Shown here: piece by piece, positions 16,982 to 25,470 of the stretch
How positions within the stretch are numbered: the stretch's first letter is position 1
Layout: every line of letters begins with the position of its first letter
Assembly: GCA_026129545.1 (NCBI GenBank)
Contig: JAHCHX010000001.1
Location: 2,045,501 to 2,109,500, forward strand
From: Saprospiraceae bacterium
GTDB taxonomy: Bacteria > Bacteroidota > Bacteroidia > Chitinophagales > Saprospiraceae
Direction of reading: 5' to 3'
DNA length: 64,000 nucleotides
Made by a program: the position numbers and the translations under genes
Notes under the pieces: generated by a model
What the model was told of the DNA's origin: nothing
Databases searched by the model: none
Seen by the model: the letters and a program-made list of their open reading frames with translations, nothing else

Positions 16982-18630
16982 CAAACAAACAAATCGCCAA
17001 CGCCTTCGACGAACTCGCCAACCTCATGGAACTCCATGAGGAAGACGACTTTCGCATCCGCTCTTACCGCAACGCCTACCTGAACCTGCGCAAACTCGAC
17101 CGCCCGCTCGCCGAAATGTCGGATGCCGAAATCAAAGCAATCAAGGGAGTTGGCCCGGCCATCGCCGGGAAAATCCGCGAGCTGGTGACAAACGGCCAGA
17201 TGGCGACGTTGGAAAAATATCGGGAAAAAACCCCGCCCGGCGTGATGGAAATGCTGGAAGTCAATGGCTTTGGCCCCAAAAAAGTGCGCGTCGTGTGGCA
17301 AGAAATGGGCATCGAGACCGTCGGGGAACTGTGGTATGCCTGCAACGAAAACCGCCTCATCGAGTACAAGGGTTTTGGCCTGAAAACGCAGGAAGACCTC
17401 AAAAACAAGCTTGAATACTTCCTCAAAAGCCGCGACAAAATCCATCTGGACGCTGCCGAGGAGGAAGCCGATTTTATCGGCGCGTGGCTCGTCGGCAAGC
17501 TGCCCGGTGCCCGCGTGGCCCCCGTCGGCGAGTTGCGCCGTCGCTGCCCAGTCATCGAAAAACTGGAAATATTGGTTGGCTATGCCGGCGACCTCTCTCC
17601 CGCGCTGGATGGGGCCACCTTGACACTGGAACATCAAAAAGACACCACTTGGCAAGTGCGTCTGGAAAACAACACAAGCGCCTTTATCCACCGATGCGAG
17701 CCTTCCGAATTTGGCTCCAAAATGTTCAAGCACACAGGCAGCCCCGCTTTTGTGGAGACGTTCGCAAAGGCGCATCCCGGCATTGACTTCAAAAATCTGG
17801 AACACGAGGAACAGGTGTTTGAAAAAGCCGGACAACCCTACGTCGCTCCAGAGTTGCGCGAGACCACCCTACCCCCCTCCCCTGCCAAAGGACGCCATGA
17901 GGAATTGATCGAAGACCACGACCTCAAAGGCATCCTCCACGTCCACACCACTTGGAGCGACGGGCTGCACAGCCTGCGCGAGATGTGCGAACACGTTCGC
18001 TCACTCGGCTATGCCTACATCGGCATCACCGACCACAGCCAAGCAGCGTTTTATGCCAATGGGCTGAAGCCCGACAGGGTGTTGGCGCAGTGGGAGGAGA
18101 TTGACAGACTGAATGAGGAACTCGCCCCCTTCCACATTTTCAAAGGCATCGAAAGCGACATCCTGAACGACGGCTCCTTGGACTACGAGGAAGATGTTTT
18201 GAGGCGATTTGATTTCGTCATCGCATCGGTGCACTCCAACCTGAAAATGAGCAAGGAAAAAGCCACATCTCGCATCTTGCGTGCTATTGAAAACCCTCAC
18301 ACCACCATCCTCGGCCACCCGACCGGGCGATTGCTGCTGAGCCGCGAAGGCTACCCGCTCGACTGGGAAAAAGTGTTTGAGGCTTGCGCCCGCCACCACG
18401 TCGCCATAGAACTAAACGCCAACCCCTACCGCCTCGACCTCGACTGGACGCTTATCCCGGAGGCTGTGGGGCACGGCATCCCTATCAGCATCAACCCCGA
18501 CGCGCACAGCAAAGACGGGGTGCATGATGTCCGCTACGGGGTGATGGTGGCACGCAAAGGAGCGTTGACGGCAGCCCATTGCCTGAACGCGCTGGATGCC
18601 GCGGGCTTTGAGCAAAAAATCCGGCGATAG
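16978..18630 (+). CDS. PolX-like protein with PHP phosphoesterase; polymerase site degenerate
   Basis: 550 residues. Order: 8-kDa-like domain with helix-hairpin-helix motifs (GVGPAIAGKI and GFGPKKVRVV), a polymerase-X-like domain, and a C-terminal PHP domain. The PHP metal site is intact: HVH at 321-323, ITDH, HPTG and NPDAH. The nucleotidyltransferase core is not. The usual GS-x-RRG ... GDIDIL reads GELRRR (184-189) and EKLEIL (194-199), so the two catalytic aspartates are Lys195 and Glu197. A functional 3'-5' exonuclease/phosphatase in DNA repair is plausible, gap-filling synthesis is not. Start overlaps the M20 stop by 4 bp. Confidence 0.88.
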   Translation: MTNKQIANAFDELANLMELHEEDDFRIRSYRNAYLNLRKLDRPLAEMSDAEIKAIKGVGPAIAGKIRELVTNGQMATLEKYREKTPPGVMEMLEVNGFGPKKVRVVWQEMGIETVGELWYACNENRLIEYKGFGLKTQEDLKNKLEYFLKSRDKIHLDAAEEEADFIGAWLVGKLPGARVAPVGELRRRCPVIEKLEILVGYAGDLSPALDGATLTLEHQKDTTWQVRLENNTSAFIHRCEPSEFGSKMFKHTGSPAFVETFAKAHPGIDFKNLEHEEQVFEKAGQPYVAPELRETTLPPSPAKGRHEELIEDHDLKGILHVHTTWSDGLHSLREMCEHVRSLGYAYIGITDHSQAAFYANGLKPDRVLAQWEEIDRLNEELAPFHIFKGIESDILNDGSLDYEEDVLRRFDFVIASVHSNLKMSKEKATSRILRAIENPHTTILGHPTGRLLLSREGYPLDWEKVFEACARHHVAIELNANPYRLDLDWTLIPEAVGHGIPISINPDAHSKDGVHDVRYGVMVARKGALTAAHCLNALDAAGFEQKIRR

Positions 18631-18648
18631 CAATACTGCTTTACGGCT

Positions 18649-18656
18649 TACCTTTG
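18649..18656 (+). promoter_or_regulatory. -7 box TACCTTTG upstream of the kinase-like pseudogene
   Basis: Exact TAnnTTTG match 18 bp before the ATG at 18675 and just after the PolX stop. Suggests the broken gene had its own promoter. No clear -33 element. Confidence 0.4.
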
Positions 18657-18674
18657 CCTAATATCTTGAAATCC

Positions 18675-19362
18675 ATGTTGACCAAACGCACGTCAGCTTT
18701 CAGCAGGGGCCAACAACATTGTGATCGCCCTGAGCGACACGGAGGCCGCCAAAATATACACGGGCGACACACGCTCCGACATTGGCTCAGAGGCAGAAAA
18801 GATGAAGTTTGCCAATGCCGTCAATGAACTCGTGGTGAAATTTCGGCGCATAGATTACGACGAGGAACACGATTGGGAAATGCTCGTGATGGAGCGCCTC
18901 TACCCGATGGACTATCGAAGTCTAGAGTTTGAAAAACGCGAGGTGATTTTTTCCGTCTTTGAGGATGAGTTGCAAACGCTCCATCAAGCAGGGTTTGCCC
19001 ACCGCGATTTGCGCCGCCCTTCCAACGAACCCGGCGACCGTTTCGACAATAGACTTGTTGCGGTGGAGGGATTTGAGTGAAGGGGATTGTCATTTTTTCG
19101 ACTGGAAAGGCAAATTTTGCAGTCGAAATCGGGCATATTCGGCGAAAAATTTAACGAAGCCAGTCGGAAAAAGGGCTTTCCCTTCGCCAAAGGCCTCCAC
19201 CGCAACAAGTCTAATATCTTTCTCACCCCGCAAGGCATTCGCCTGATAGACGTGGGCATCTCCGCCCTGCGTTCGCAGGTAGGCGACAAAGTTTTTCAAA
19301 AATTTGTGGAAGCAGAACTCGCGAAGTTGGAACACTTCAAAACATATTTCCTCAACCGCTGA
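18675..19362 (+). pseudogene. Small protein-kinase-like gene interrupted by a family A element
   Basis: Two fragments in one frame. The first (18721-19051) reads a kinase-like N-lobe (EAAKIY with the ATP-site Lys) and catalytic loop (GFAHRDLRRPSN). It ends at a TGA inside the repeat (19078-19080). The second resumes at 19214 as NIFLTPQGIRLIDVG, the DNI and DFG-like part, and ends at 19362. Removing the 160-bp element plus one TA joins them in frame as RFDN-NIFL. A possible second lesion is at the G4 run 18706-18709, where the likely start ATG 18675 is in another frame; a GTG at 18721 could avoid it. About 180-200 residues when intact. Function unknown; Bud32/RIO-like size. Confidence 0.75.
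19052..19211 (+). mobile_element. Family A miniature inverted-repeat element, full length, copy A2
   Basis: 160 bp with 18-bp terminal inverted repeats (GACTTGTTGCGGTGGAGG), flanked on both sides by TA. Imperfect internal pairing (TCGACTGG against CCAGTCGG) makes the whole element one long hairpin. No coding capacity. Inserted in the kinase-like gene; 160 bp plus the duplicated TA is 162 bp, a multiple of three. Confidence 0.85.
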
Positions 19363-19373
19363 GGTCATCGGCA

Positions 19374-19937
19374 CTATTGTGTCACGTTCACATTCAGCGT
19401 CAGGCTCGAAGTGCCGCCCTTGAAGTTTTCCCCATTGCCCGTGATGCCTATCATGGCACCGCTCAAAGCGCCGTTGTTGGGGCATGAAAGCGACACGTTG
19501 AGCGCCTCGAGGGCAATTTTCCACTCCTTGAGGCCGCAGGTGGTCAGCATGGAAAAATCCATGGAGCGCTCAGGCACAAAACCATCCACCGCGATAGCGG
19601 TGCCGCCGCCCGGCGGGATGCAGGTGTAGCCAAAGCCTCCTTTCATGCTTGCTTTTTTGATGCCGCTCTCGTCGTCGCGAGCCACCAGATACACATCCAC
19701 TTTGTCGGTGGTTTTCACCGAGATATTGGTGACCGCCTCCGTGTACATATTCATGCTGCTGATGGGGCCGGATGGCGTTTGTGACAACACGGCGACTTCC
19801 CAGCGCAGCGATGGCGGAGTGGCATCGTTGTTCGGGATTTTGACGACGAGTGGGTCGGTGCAGCAGTTTTGGCAGGCTTGGAACAGGAGGGCGCAAAAGG
19901 GCAGACAAATCAAAACAGTAAGAGCGTAGCGTTTCAT
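19374..19937 (-). CDS. Predicted lipoprotein, function unknown
   Basis: 187 residues from the ATG at 19937 (MKRYALTVLICLPFCALLFQAC); the 24 codons upstream look non-coding. Lipobox LFQAC puts it in the envelope. The mature part is Cys-rich near the start (CQNCC) and otherwise beta-rich, with DATPPSLRWEVAVLS and VDVYLVARDDESGIKKA suggesting an Ig-like or cadherin-like fold. I recognise no catalytic motif. Ends 12 bp from the kinase-like pseudogene, convergently. Confidence 0.75.
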   Translation of the reverse strand: MKRYALTVLICLPFCALLFQACQNCCTDPLVVKIPNNDATPPSLRWEVAVLSQTPSGPISSMNMYTEAVTNISVKTTDKVDVYLVARDDESGIKKASMKGGFGYTCIPPGGGTAIAVDGFVPERSMDFSMLTTCGLKEWKIALEALNVSLSCPNNGALSGAMIGITGNGENFKGGTSSLTLNVNVTQ

Positions 19938-19986
19938 GGCAAAAATGTGTGTGGTGAAGAAAAAACTTGGGTTGGGGGTTGTGAGC

Positions 19987-20211
19987 AGGGCAAACGCATC
20001 AAAATACAACCGACCTCGGAGAGGTCAAATGTTGGTAGAAATGGTGTGTTTTTGTGATAATTATCACGACCTCGGAGAGGTCAAATGTCTATCGCAGCAA
20101 ACAGGTCACCAATATTCGCCCCCGCTGGGGTCGTACACACCGCGAAAATGGGGCGTTTCTACCAACATTTGACCTCTCCGAGGTTTGTGCCATTTTGATG
20201 CGTTTGCCCTG
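19987..20211. repeat. Family B inverted-repeat element, copy B1
   Basis: 225 bp bounded by AGGGCAAACGCATCAAAAT and its complement. Subterminal blocks GACCTCGGAGAGGTCAAATG plus TTGGTAGAAA occur near both ends in opposite orientation, with one further internal copy. Shares ends and interior with B2 at 31650. No ORF of interest. Confidence 0.8.
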
Positions 20212-20351
20212 AGCCCCCCCGCACGACAGAAAATTCTTTCAGGACGCGGAAAGTCTATGCCCTTCCCCTTTGGGTGCGCCCGGCAAAAGCTTACCTTGTG
20301 ACTGGGTTTGGATAAGGAAAGGCGGGGCTGGCGCATGAAAAATCGCCATAC
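20212..20351. other. Spacer between elements B1 and C2
   Basis: 140 bp without a recognisable gene or repeat. Contains a CCCCCCC run next to the end of B1. Confidence 0.6.
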
Positions 20352-20458
20352 ATATACTTCGCGCCGTTAGGTTTTGGGCATGGCTGCAATCGCAATCTGC
20401 TAAAAATCAAGAACATCAATCATGTTCATCTAACAAATCCTAGCGAATCAAGGTATAA
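20352..20458 (+). repeat. Family C repeat, copy C2
   Basis: 107 bp from ATATACTTCGCGCC to CGAATCAAGGTATAA. The interior has GGGCATGGC, CGCAATCTGCT and AACATCAATCATGTTCATC. The closest relative is C4, which is inverted and also next to a family B element. Confidence 0.8.
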
Positions 20459-20748
20459 CTTGCCCGAAAAGACCTTCTGCAGCCCCTTTTTTTGAAAACG
20501 CCCTCAAAAAACCGTGCAACGCATTGGCTGTCATTTTGTTACGACGCGGGAAACCGCCCCTGTTTTTCAGACCAAATTGGTTTTTTCACCTTTTAAAGAA
20601 AAAAAATTGGGGCAAGCGAAATTTTTTTCAAATTTTGCTTTGCAGCGACGCAGGGATTTTTTCTAGCTTTTGCCCTGAATTACAAACGTTTGTCTCAGAA
20701 AACCCTTTTCAACCACTCTCCACTCAAATAGGGATTGCGACCTTGAAA
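20459..20748. other. Non-coding AT-rich tract
   Basis: 290 bp between C2 and the TrhO terminator. An 85-codon open frame here (20524-20781) runs into the terminator palindrome and has skewed composition, so I do not call a gene. Nothing else recognised. Confidence 0.6.
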
Positions 20749-20797
20749 AAAGTAGAGCGCCCCGTCAGTAAAATTTACTGACGGGGCGCTCTACTTT
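20749..20797 (-). terminator. Intrinsic terminator of the trhO gene
   Basis: Perfect inverted repeat with 24-bp arms and a 1-bp centre. On the minus strand the stem is followed by TTTTTT, as expected for the transcript of trhO, which ends 69 bp upstream. The arm length and perfection are far above a typical terminator and would also allow cruciform extrusion. Confidence 0.85.
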
Positions 20798-20865
20798 ACG
20801 TTTAGGCGTATGGCGGGGATAGACTTCGCCTGAAAAACTTCGGTGGTATCGGCTTTTCGATTTTT

Positions 20866-21924
20866 TCAGTGCCCCATCTGCGGCAAAGCCTGCGCCGACT
20901 TCCGAAAAGCCTTGTAAACGCCTTTTCCGAATGAGGAGCCGTTGAAGGTCTCCGTGTGGGCGCGCTCTTTTTGCTCTTCGTGCGGCAAGTGGTGAAAGTC
21001 GCGGCATTTGTCGGAGCAGCAGCCTTCGTACTTTTCGCGGCACTCGTCGCACTGGATGAAGAGGATGTGGCAGAACTCGTTGGCGCAGTTGGTGTGCGAG
21101 TCGGCGGGTTGTCCGCACTGATGACAGCGGGCGATGACATCGGGGCTGATGCGCTCGCCAAGGCGCTCGTCGAAGACGAAGTTTTTGCCCAAAAATTTGT
21201 TTTTCAAGCCTTTGGCCTGCACCTGCCGGGCGTACTCGATGATGCCGCCTTCGAGTTGGAACACGTTTTCGAAGCCTCGGTATTTCAGATAGGCGCTCGC
21301 CTTTTCGCAGCGAATACCGCCCGTGCAGTACATCAGTATCTTCTTGTCTTTTTGGTCGGCGAGCATCTCGGCCACCATCGGGAGCTCTTCACGAAAAGTG
21401 GCCGCGTCGGGGGTGAGGGCGTTTTCAAAATGGCCGACCTCGCTTTCGTAGTGGTTGCGCATATCCACCACGATGGCATCGGGAGCATCGGAGAGGCGGT
21501 TCCAGTTTTCGGCATTGAGGTGGATGCCAGTGTCGGAGGGGTCGAAGGCGGGGTCTTCGATGCCGTCGGCCACGATTTTGTCGCGGACTTTGATGATGAG
21601 TGCGAAAAATGATTTGCCCTCGGCTTCCACCGCGACGTTGAGGCGCAGGTTTTGGAAGAAATCCCAGCGGTTCATGGCCGTCTTGAAGGCTTCAAACCGT
21701 TGCTCCGGCACGGAGAGCTGCGCGTTCACGCCTTCGCGCGCGACGTAGATGCGGCCCAGCACGCCCAGGTTTTCGTAGGTCAAAAACAGCTCGTCGCGGA
21801 AAGCCGCCGGGTCGGGCAGTTGCACATATTTGTAAAAGGAAAGCGTGACGCGGCGCTCGTTGCTTTGGCGCAGGCGCTCTTTGAGTTCGCGGCGGTTGAC
21901 GCGGTTGTGGAGTAGTTTGCTCAT
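20866..21924 (-). CDS. trhO: tRNA uridine(34) hydroxylase TrhO (rhodanese family)
   Basis: 352 residues from the ATG at 21924 (MSKLLHNRVNRREL). Oxygen-dependent enzyme making 5-hydroxyuridine at the tRNA wobble position. An N-terminal acylphosphatase-like domain (KYVQLPDPAAFRDEL ... GRIYVAREGVNAQLS) leads into a rhodanese domain with the active-site loop MYCTGGIRCEKASAYLK. A Cys-rich C-terminal module (CHQCG, FCHILFIQCDEC, CCSDKC) probably binds zinc. All landmarks of the YceA/TrhO family are present. Lies downstream of the TlpA-like gene on the same strand; a 17-bp hairpin separates them. Confidence 0.93.
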   Translation of the reverse strand: MSKLLHNRVNRRELKERLRQSNERRVTLSFYKYVQLPDPAAFRDELFLTYENLGVLGRIYVAREGVNAQLSVPEQRFEAFKTAMNRWDFFQNLRLNVAVEAEGKSFFALIIKVRDKIVADGIEDPAFDPSDTGIHLNAENWNRLSDAPDAIVVDMRNHYESEVGHFENALTPDAATFREELPMVAEMLADQKDKKILMYCTGGIRCEKASAYLKYRGFENVFQLEGGIIEYARQVQAKGLKNKFLGKNFVFDERLGERISPDVIARCHQCGQPADSHTNCANEFCHILFIQCDECREKYEGCCSDKCRDFHHLPHEEQKERAHTETFNGSSFGKGVYKAFRKSAQALPQMGH

Positions 21925-21950
21925 GTGCGGTTTGACGGTGCACGGTACAT

Positions 21951-21993
21951 GGTTGACGGAACACGGTTGGCGGCACACCGTGTTCCGTCAACC
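21951..21993 (-). other. Hairpin between tlpA-like and trhO genes
   Basis: 17-bp perfect inverted repeat (GGTTGACGGAACACGGT and complement) with a 9-nt loop in the 77-bp gap. There is no T-run on the minus-strand side, so it is not a standard terminator. It could be a processing or attenuation structure or a small repeat element. Confidence 0.6.
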
Positions 21994-22001
21994 GTCAACC
22001 G

Positions 22002-23402
22002 TTATTCCCCAAAAATCTCTTGCAGTTTTTGCCCCAGCTGCTCGCCGCGCAGGTTGCGGGCGATGATTTTGCCTTCGCGGTCCACCAGCAGCGTCTGTGG
22101 GATGGAGGTGACGGAATAAAGGGCCGCGTGGGCGCTTTGCCAGCCTTTGAGGTCGCTGATGTGGCGCCAGGGGAGGCCGTCCTGCTCGATGGCTCTCAGC
22201 CAAGCGTTGTAGTCGCGGTCGAGGCTCACGCCGAGTATGTCGAAGCCTTTGTTTTTGTACTTGTTGTATTGTGCCACCACGTTGGGGTTTTCCTTGCGGC
22301 AGGGGCCGCACCAGCTGGCCCAGAAGTCAATGAGGACGATTTTGCCGCGCATTTGCTTAAGCGACCAGCTGGTGCTGTCGGGGGTCATGCCCACGAGGTC
22401 GGGGGCTTCGTGGCCGGGTATGTGGGTGCCCGCTTTTTTCATCTCGTAGTCGAGGCGGCCTATTTCGCCCCAGGTGTCGTTGCGATAGAGGTCGAGGTAT
22501 TTGCCGGTGTATGCCGATGCACTGGGGCTGTTAAGTGTTTTGAGGCCAGAGATGATGCCACCCAGGGCCAGCCGATAGGTTTTGGTGCTGGCGGGCACTT
22601 TGGCCAATTGTTGCTCGATGGCGGATTTGAGGAAGGATTCGTTGGCGCCGCGTTGGGCGAGAAGGATGACGTATTGCTCAAAGGCATTGTACACGTCGGG
22701 GATTTCCTCGTATGCCTTGTCGGTGAGGTCGGCGTAGCGGAAGTGGTTGGCGGCGATGAAATCTAGTTCGGTGCGGGCGGCGTTTTTTTCGGCCACGAAC
22801 TCTGGTGCTACTTGAAGGCTTGCGGAGCGCCAGAACATGGGGTTGGCGGTTTGGAGCGAGTCGAGGAAGCGTTTCTTTTGCTGGTTGAGTTGAGCGGCGC
22901 GGTCTTCGATGGTTTTGCGGTCGGTGGTTTGGAGGGTATTGAAAAACAGGTCGCGGAGCTCGTTGCTTTCAGCTTGGAAGGCTTCTATTTGTCTGGCGAC
23001 CTGTTCGCGGGCTTTGTTGGCGGCGGAGTTGACCGTGCGGCCTTTGTCGAGGTAGTTGGCGTTGGCCCACAGGGTCACGTCTTTTTCCTCGCCGAGCACC
23101 ACTTTGGCCAAGGCGTTTTCGGCCAAGCCGACCCCATAGTAGCGAGCCTTGGAGGTGGGCAGCGTGAACACAAACGCGCTGTCGGGAAGGCGGCGGCCCG
23201 CACGCGCCACGACGCGATTGGCAAGGCCAGCGTATTCGTAGAGGCTGATGCTGTCCACACCGGGGGGCATATCCACAATTTTGCAGACGAGCGAGATTTG
23301 CCCAGTGGCGGGCGTGTTGGCTTTGGCGGAGGTTTTGGTGGCTTGCTGCGCAAAAGAGAAATGAGCGAGTAGCAAGAAAAGCGGGAGGAGTCGTTTTTTC
23401 AT
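22002..23402 (-). CDS. TlpA/ResA-like thiol-disulfide oxidoreductase
   Basis: 466 residues. Signal peptide (LLPLFLLLAHFSFAQ), an N-terminal ~300-residue region with a beta-rich start typical of Bacteroidota thioredoxin proteins (DUF4369-like) and a helical middle, then a thioredoxin-fold domain of about 140 residues. The redox site is FWASWCGPCRKENP and the cis-Pro region is SIPQTLLVDREG. Expected to act in the periplasm as a disulfide reductase, for example in cytochrome c maturation or extracytoplasmic thiol homeostasis. Substrate not known. Confidence 0.88.
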   Translation of the reverse strand: MKKRLLPLFLLLAHFSFAQQATKTSAKANTPATGQISLVCKIVDMPPGVDSISLYEYAGLANRVVARAGRRLPDSAFVFTLPTSKARYYGVGLAENALAKVVLGEEKDVTLWANANYLDKGRTVNSAANKAREQVARQIEAFQAESNELRDLFFNTLQTTDRKTIEDRAAQLNQQKKRFLDSLQTANPMFWRSASLQVAPEFVAEKNAARTELDFIAANHFRYADLTDKAYEEIPDVYNAFEQYVILLAQRGANESFLKSAIEQQLAKVPASTKTYRLALGGIISGLKTLNSPSASAYTGKYLDLYRNDTWGEIGRLDYEMKKAGTHIPGHEAPDLVGMTPDSTSWSLKQMRGKIVLIDFWASWCGPCRKENPNVVAQYNKYKNKGFDILGVSLDRDYNAWLRAIEQDGLPWRHISDLKGWQSAHAALYSVTSIPQTLLVDREGKIIARNLRGEQLGQKLQEIFGE

Positions 23403-23724
23403 ATCTGAATTAAAAAATCGGATGTTATTTCAATAAAAAAATCGGGAAAACAGGGGCAAAACTACGACATCCGACCGTAGAGCGGCTGTTTAAAAAAGTT
23501 AACGGGGATTAAAGAAGCGCCATCGAACATACAAAAGCAGGGGCTGCTTGTGCCTCTTTTTCATTTTTTGGACAAATTGCGAGAACAATCCGAAATTGCG
23601 CTCTTCTGTTTTCAAAACGATACAACATGGCAGACTTTTTGACCTGCCAGCATCACAAAAAAACAGCTTCATTTCCCGCAAAAATGCCTGCCTTAATCTT
23701 GCAGGCACCTTCACAATGACTGCC

Positions 23725-25278
23725 ATGAAAAAATGCTTACCTATTTTTTATCTACTGCTATTTTTTGACTTATCCGCTCAAGTGCCGTTCAATTGGGATT
23801 TTGGTGGCTCGCTCGGCATTACCTCTTATCAAGGCGATTTGGACGCGCTCAAAGTCAACGCTGGCTTTCGGGAGATTCACTTTTCCGCCGCAGGTTATTT
23901 GCGCCGCAACCTGAGCAACAACTTCGCGGTGCGGTTCAATATGCTCGCGGGGAAATTGGCGGGCGACGACAAAAACTTCACCGAGCCGGAATGGCGCCCG
24001 TTGCGCGGCCTTTACTTCGAAAGCAAATTGCTGGAATTCACCGTGCTAGGCGAATACTATCCACTTGGAATGTACCCTTCGGGTGTCAAAAACCTGCGGG
24101 CGCGGCGGGTGGTGTCGCCCTACATCATAGTGGGTGCGGGCTGGGCTTTTGTGGACCCGGTGGTGGACTGGAACGACTCGAACGGCAACGAACACATCAA
24201 CGCCGAGCTCGTGGCAAAAGACAAAAACGCAAAAACCAAACGGGCGCACATCGTCACGCCAGTCGGCGTCGGGTTGCGCTTCTTGCTCAAAGACCACAGC
24301 ACTTTTGGACTGGAAGCAGCCCTGCGCCCCACTTATTCCGACTATCTCGATGGCGTGAGCCTTGCGGCCAATCCCAACAAGCCGGACTGGTTTTTCACCG
24401 CCCAAATTGGGTTCAGCTATCCTTTCGACAAGAACAAGACGAAAAACAAGCCTATCGCCAAAAAAGACGAAAAAAAGGAACCGCCTCCACTGAAAAACAG
24501 AGACCTTTTTGCCGACAGCGACAAAGACGGGGTGCTGGACACCGACGACGATTGCCCTACCGTGCCGGGCCTGAGAAGCCTGAGAGGCTGCCCCGACCGC
24601 GACGGCGACGGCATCGCCGACGGAAACGACAAATGCCCCGACGAGCCGGGAATGGCCGAATTCGCGGGTTGCCCCGACACCGACGACGACGGCATACCCG
24701 ACAAGGACGACAAATGCCCCGACGAGCCGGGGCTGGCGGCTTACCGTGGCTGCCCACCACCCGACCGCGACGGCGATGGCCTTGCGGACGGCGACGACCG
24801 CTGCCCTGACGCGCCCGGCCCAGTCGAACTCGGCGGCTGCCCCGACCGCGACGGCGACGGCATACCTGACAAGGACGACAAATGTCCCGATGTGGCTGGC
24901 ATACCAGAGCAAAAAGGCTGCCCTGCCCTGCCACCTCCCGACAAGGCTGTTTATTTCCGCTCCTCGCAGGACACTTGGTACAGAACCTCCGACGAAACGC
25001 TCGACGAAATCGTGGAAATCCTCAAAAAAGACCCCAGCCTGAAAGCCCAGATTTCTGGCCACACCGCTGACGCAAGCGACGACCCCTCGGGCGATGTGTC
25101 GCAACGCCGCGCCCAAAAAATCTATGACTATCTCTTGTCGAAAGGCATCGCCGCCGACCGCTTGAAGCATCAGGGCTTTGGCTCCACCCGCCCGGCAGAG
25201 GGCGATATCCTTTCCAAAGACCCCCTGCTCAATCAGCAGCTTCAGCGCCGGGTAGAGGTGCATTTCATAAGGCAGTGA
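23725..25278 (+). CDS. OmpA-family outer membrane protein with TSP type 3 repeats
   Basis: 517 residues from ATG 23725; ATG 23716 is an alternative. Signal peptide (LPIFYLLLFFDLSAQ), an N-terminal beta-barrel of ~220 residues (WDFGGSLGITSYQGDLDAL ...), a KDEKKEPPPLKN linker, then five Ca2+-binding thrombospondin type 3 units of the DRDGDGIADGNDKCPDEPG kind. A C-terminal OmpA peptidoglycan-binding domain follows (ISGHTADASDDP ... QRRAQKIYDYLLSKGIAADRLKHQGFG). Tethers the outer membrane to the cell wall. The acidic, GC-rich repeat block creates a long open frame on the other strand that is not a gene. Confidence 0.93.
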   Translation: MKKCLPIFYLLLFFDLSAQVPFNWDFGGSLGITSYQGDLDALKVNAGFREIHFSAAGYLRRNLSNNFAVRFNMLAGKLAGDDKNFTEPEWRPLRGLYFESKLLEFTVLGEYYPLGMYPSGVKNLRARRVVSPYIIVGAGWAFVDPVVDWNDSNGNEHINAELVAKDKNAKTKRAHIVTPVGVGLRFLLKDHSTFGLEAALRPTYSDYLDGVSLAANPNKPDWFFTAQIGFSYPFDKNKTKNKPIAKKDEKKEPPPLKNRDLFADSDKDGVLDTDDDCPTVPGLRSLRGCPDRDGDGIADGNDKCPDEPGMAEFAGCPDTDDDGIPDKDDKCPDEPGLAAYRGCPPPDRDGDGLADGDDRCPDAPGPVELGGCPDRDGDGIPDKDDKCPDVAGIPEQKGCPALPPPDKAVYFRSSQDTWYRTSDETLDEIVEILKKDPSLKAQISGHTADASDDPSGDVSQRRAQKIYDYLLSKGIAADRLKHQGFGSTRPAEGDILSKDPLLNQQLQRRVEVHFIRQ

Positions 25279-25297
25279 ACCAGAGGCCATCACCACA

Positions 25298-25394
25298 CAC
25301 TACTAGACACAAAGGCACAGAATGCGGCAAATCAATGAGTGTTTTGCTTTGCGTCTTTGTGACTTCCCGGCAAATTTGAAAATGTCCAGTAGTG
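25298..25394 (-). repeat. Family D inverted-repeat element, copy D1
   Basis: 97 bp with ends CACTACTAGACA and TGTCCAGTAGTG. The interior (GCAAATCAATGAGTGTTTTGC, read in parts, and CTTTGTGACTTC) matches D2 at 37447 in inverse orientation. Lies between the convergent OmpA and TonB-receptor genes. Confidence 0.8.
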
Positions 25395-25470
25395 CGGGCA
25401 TTTACATTCTATAAAATTGATTTTCAAAGAAGTAATCTCCGAACTCATGTAAATCGGCAATCAAAAATCC

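Noticed and set aside
20524..20781. 85-codon open frame
   Set aside because: Runs into the trhO terminator palindrome; no start context and no family resemblance.
24046..25296. 416-codon minus-strand open frame
   Set aside because: Antisense to the TSP type 3 repeats; the Val/Gly-rich repeats mirror the acidic repeat codons.
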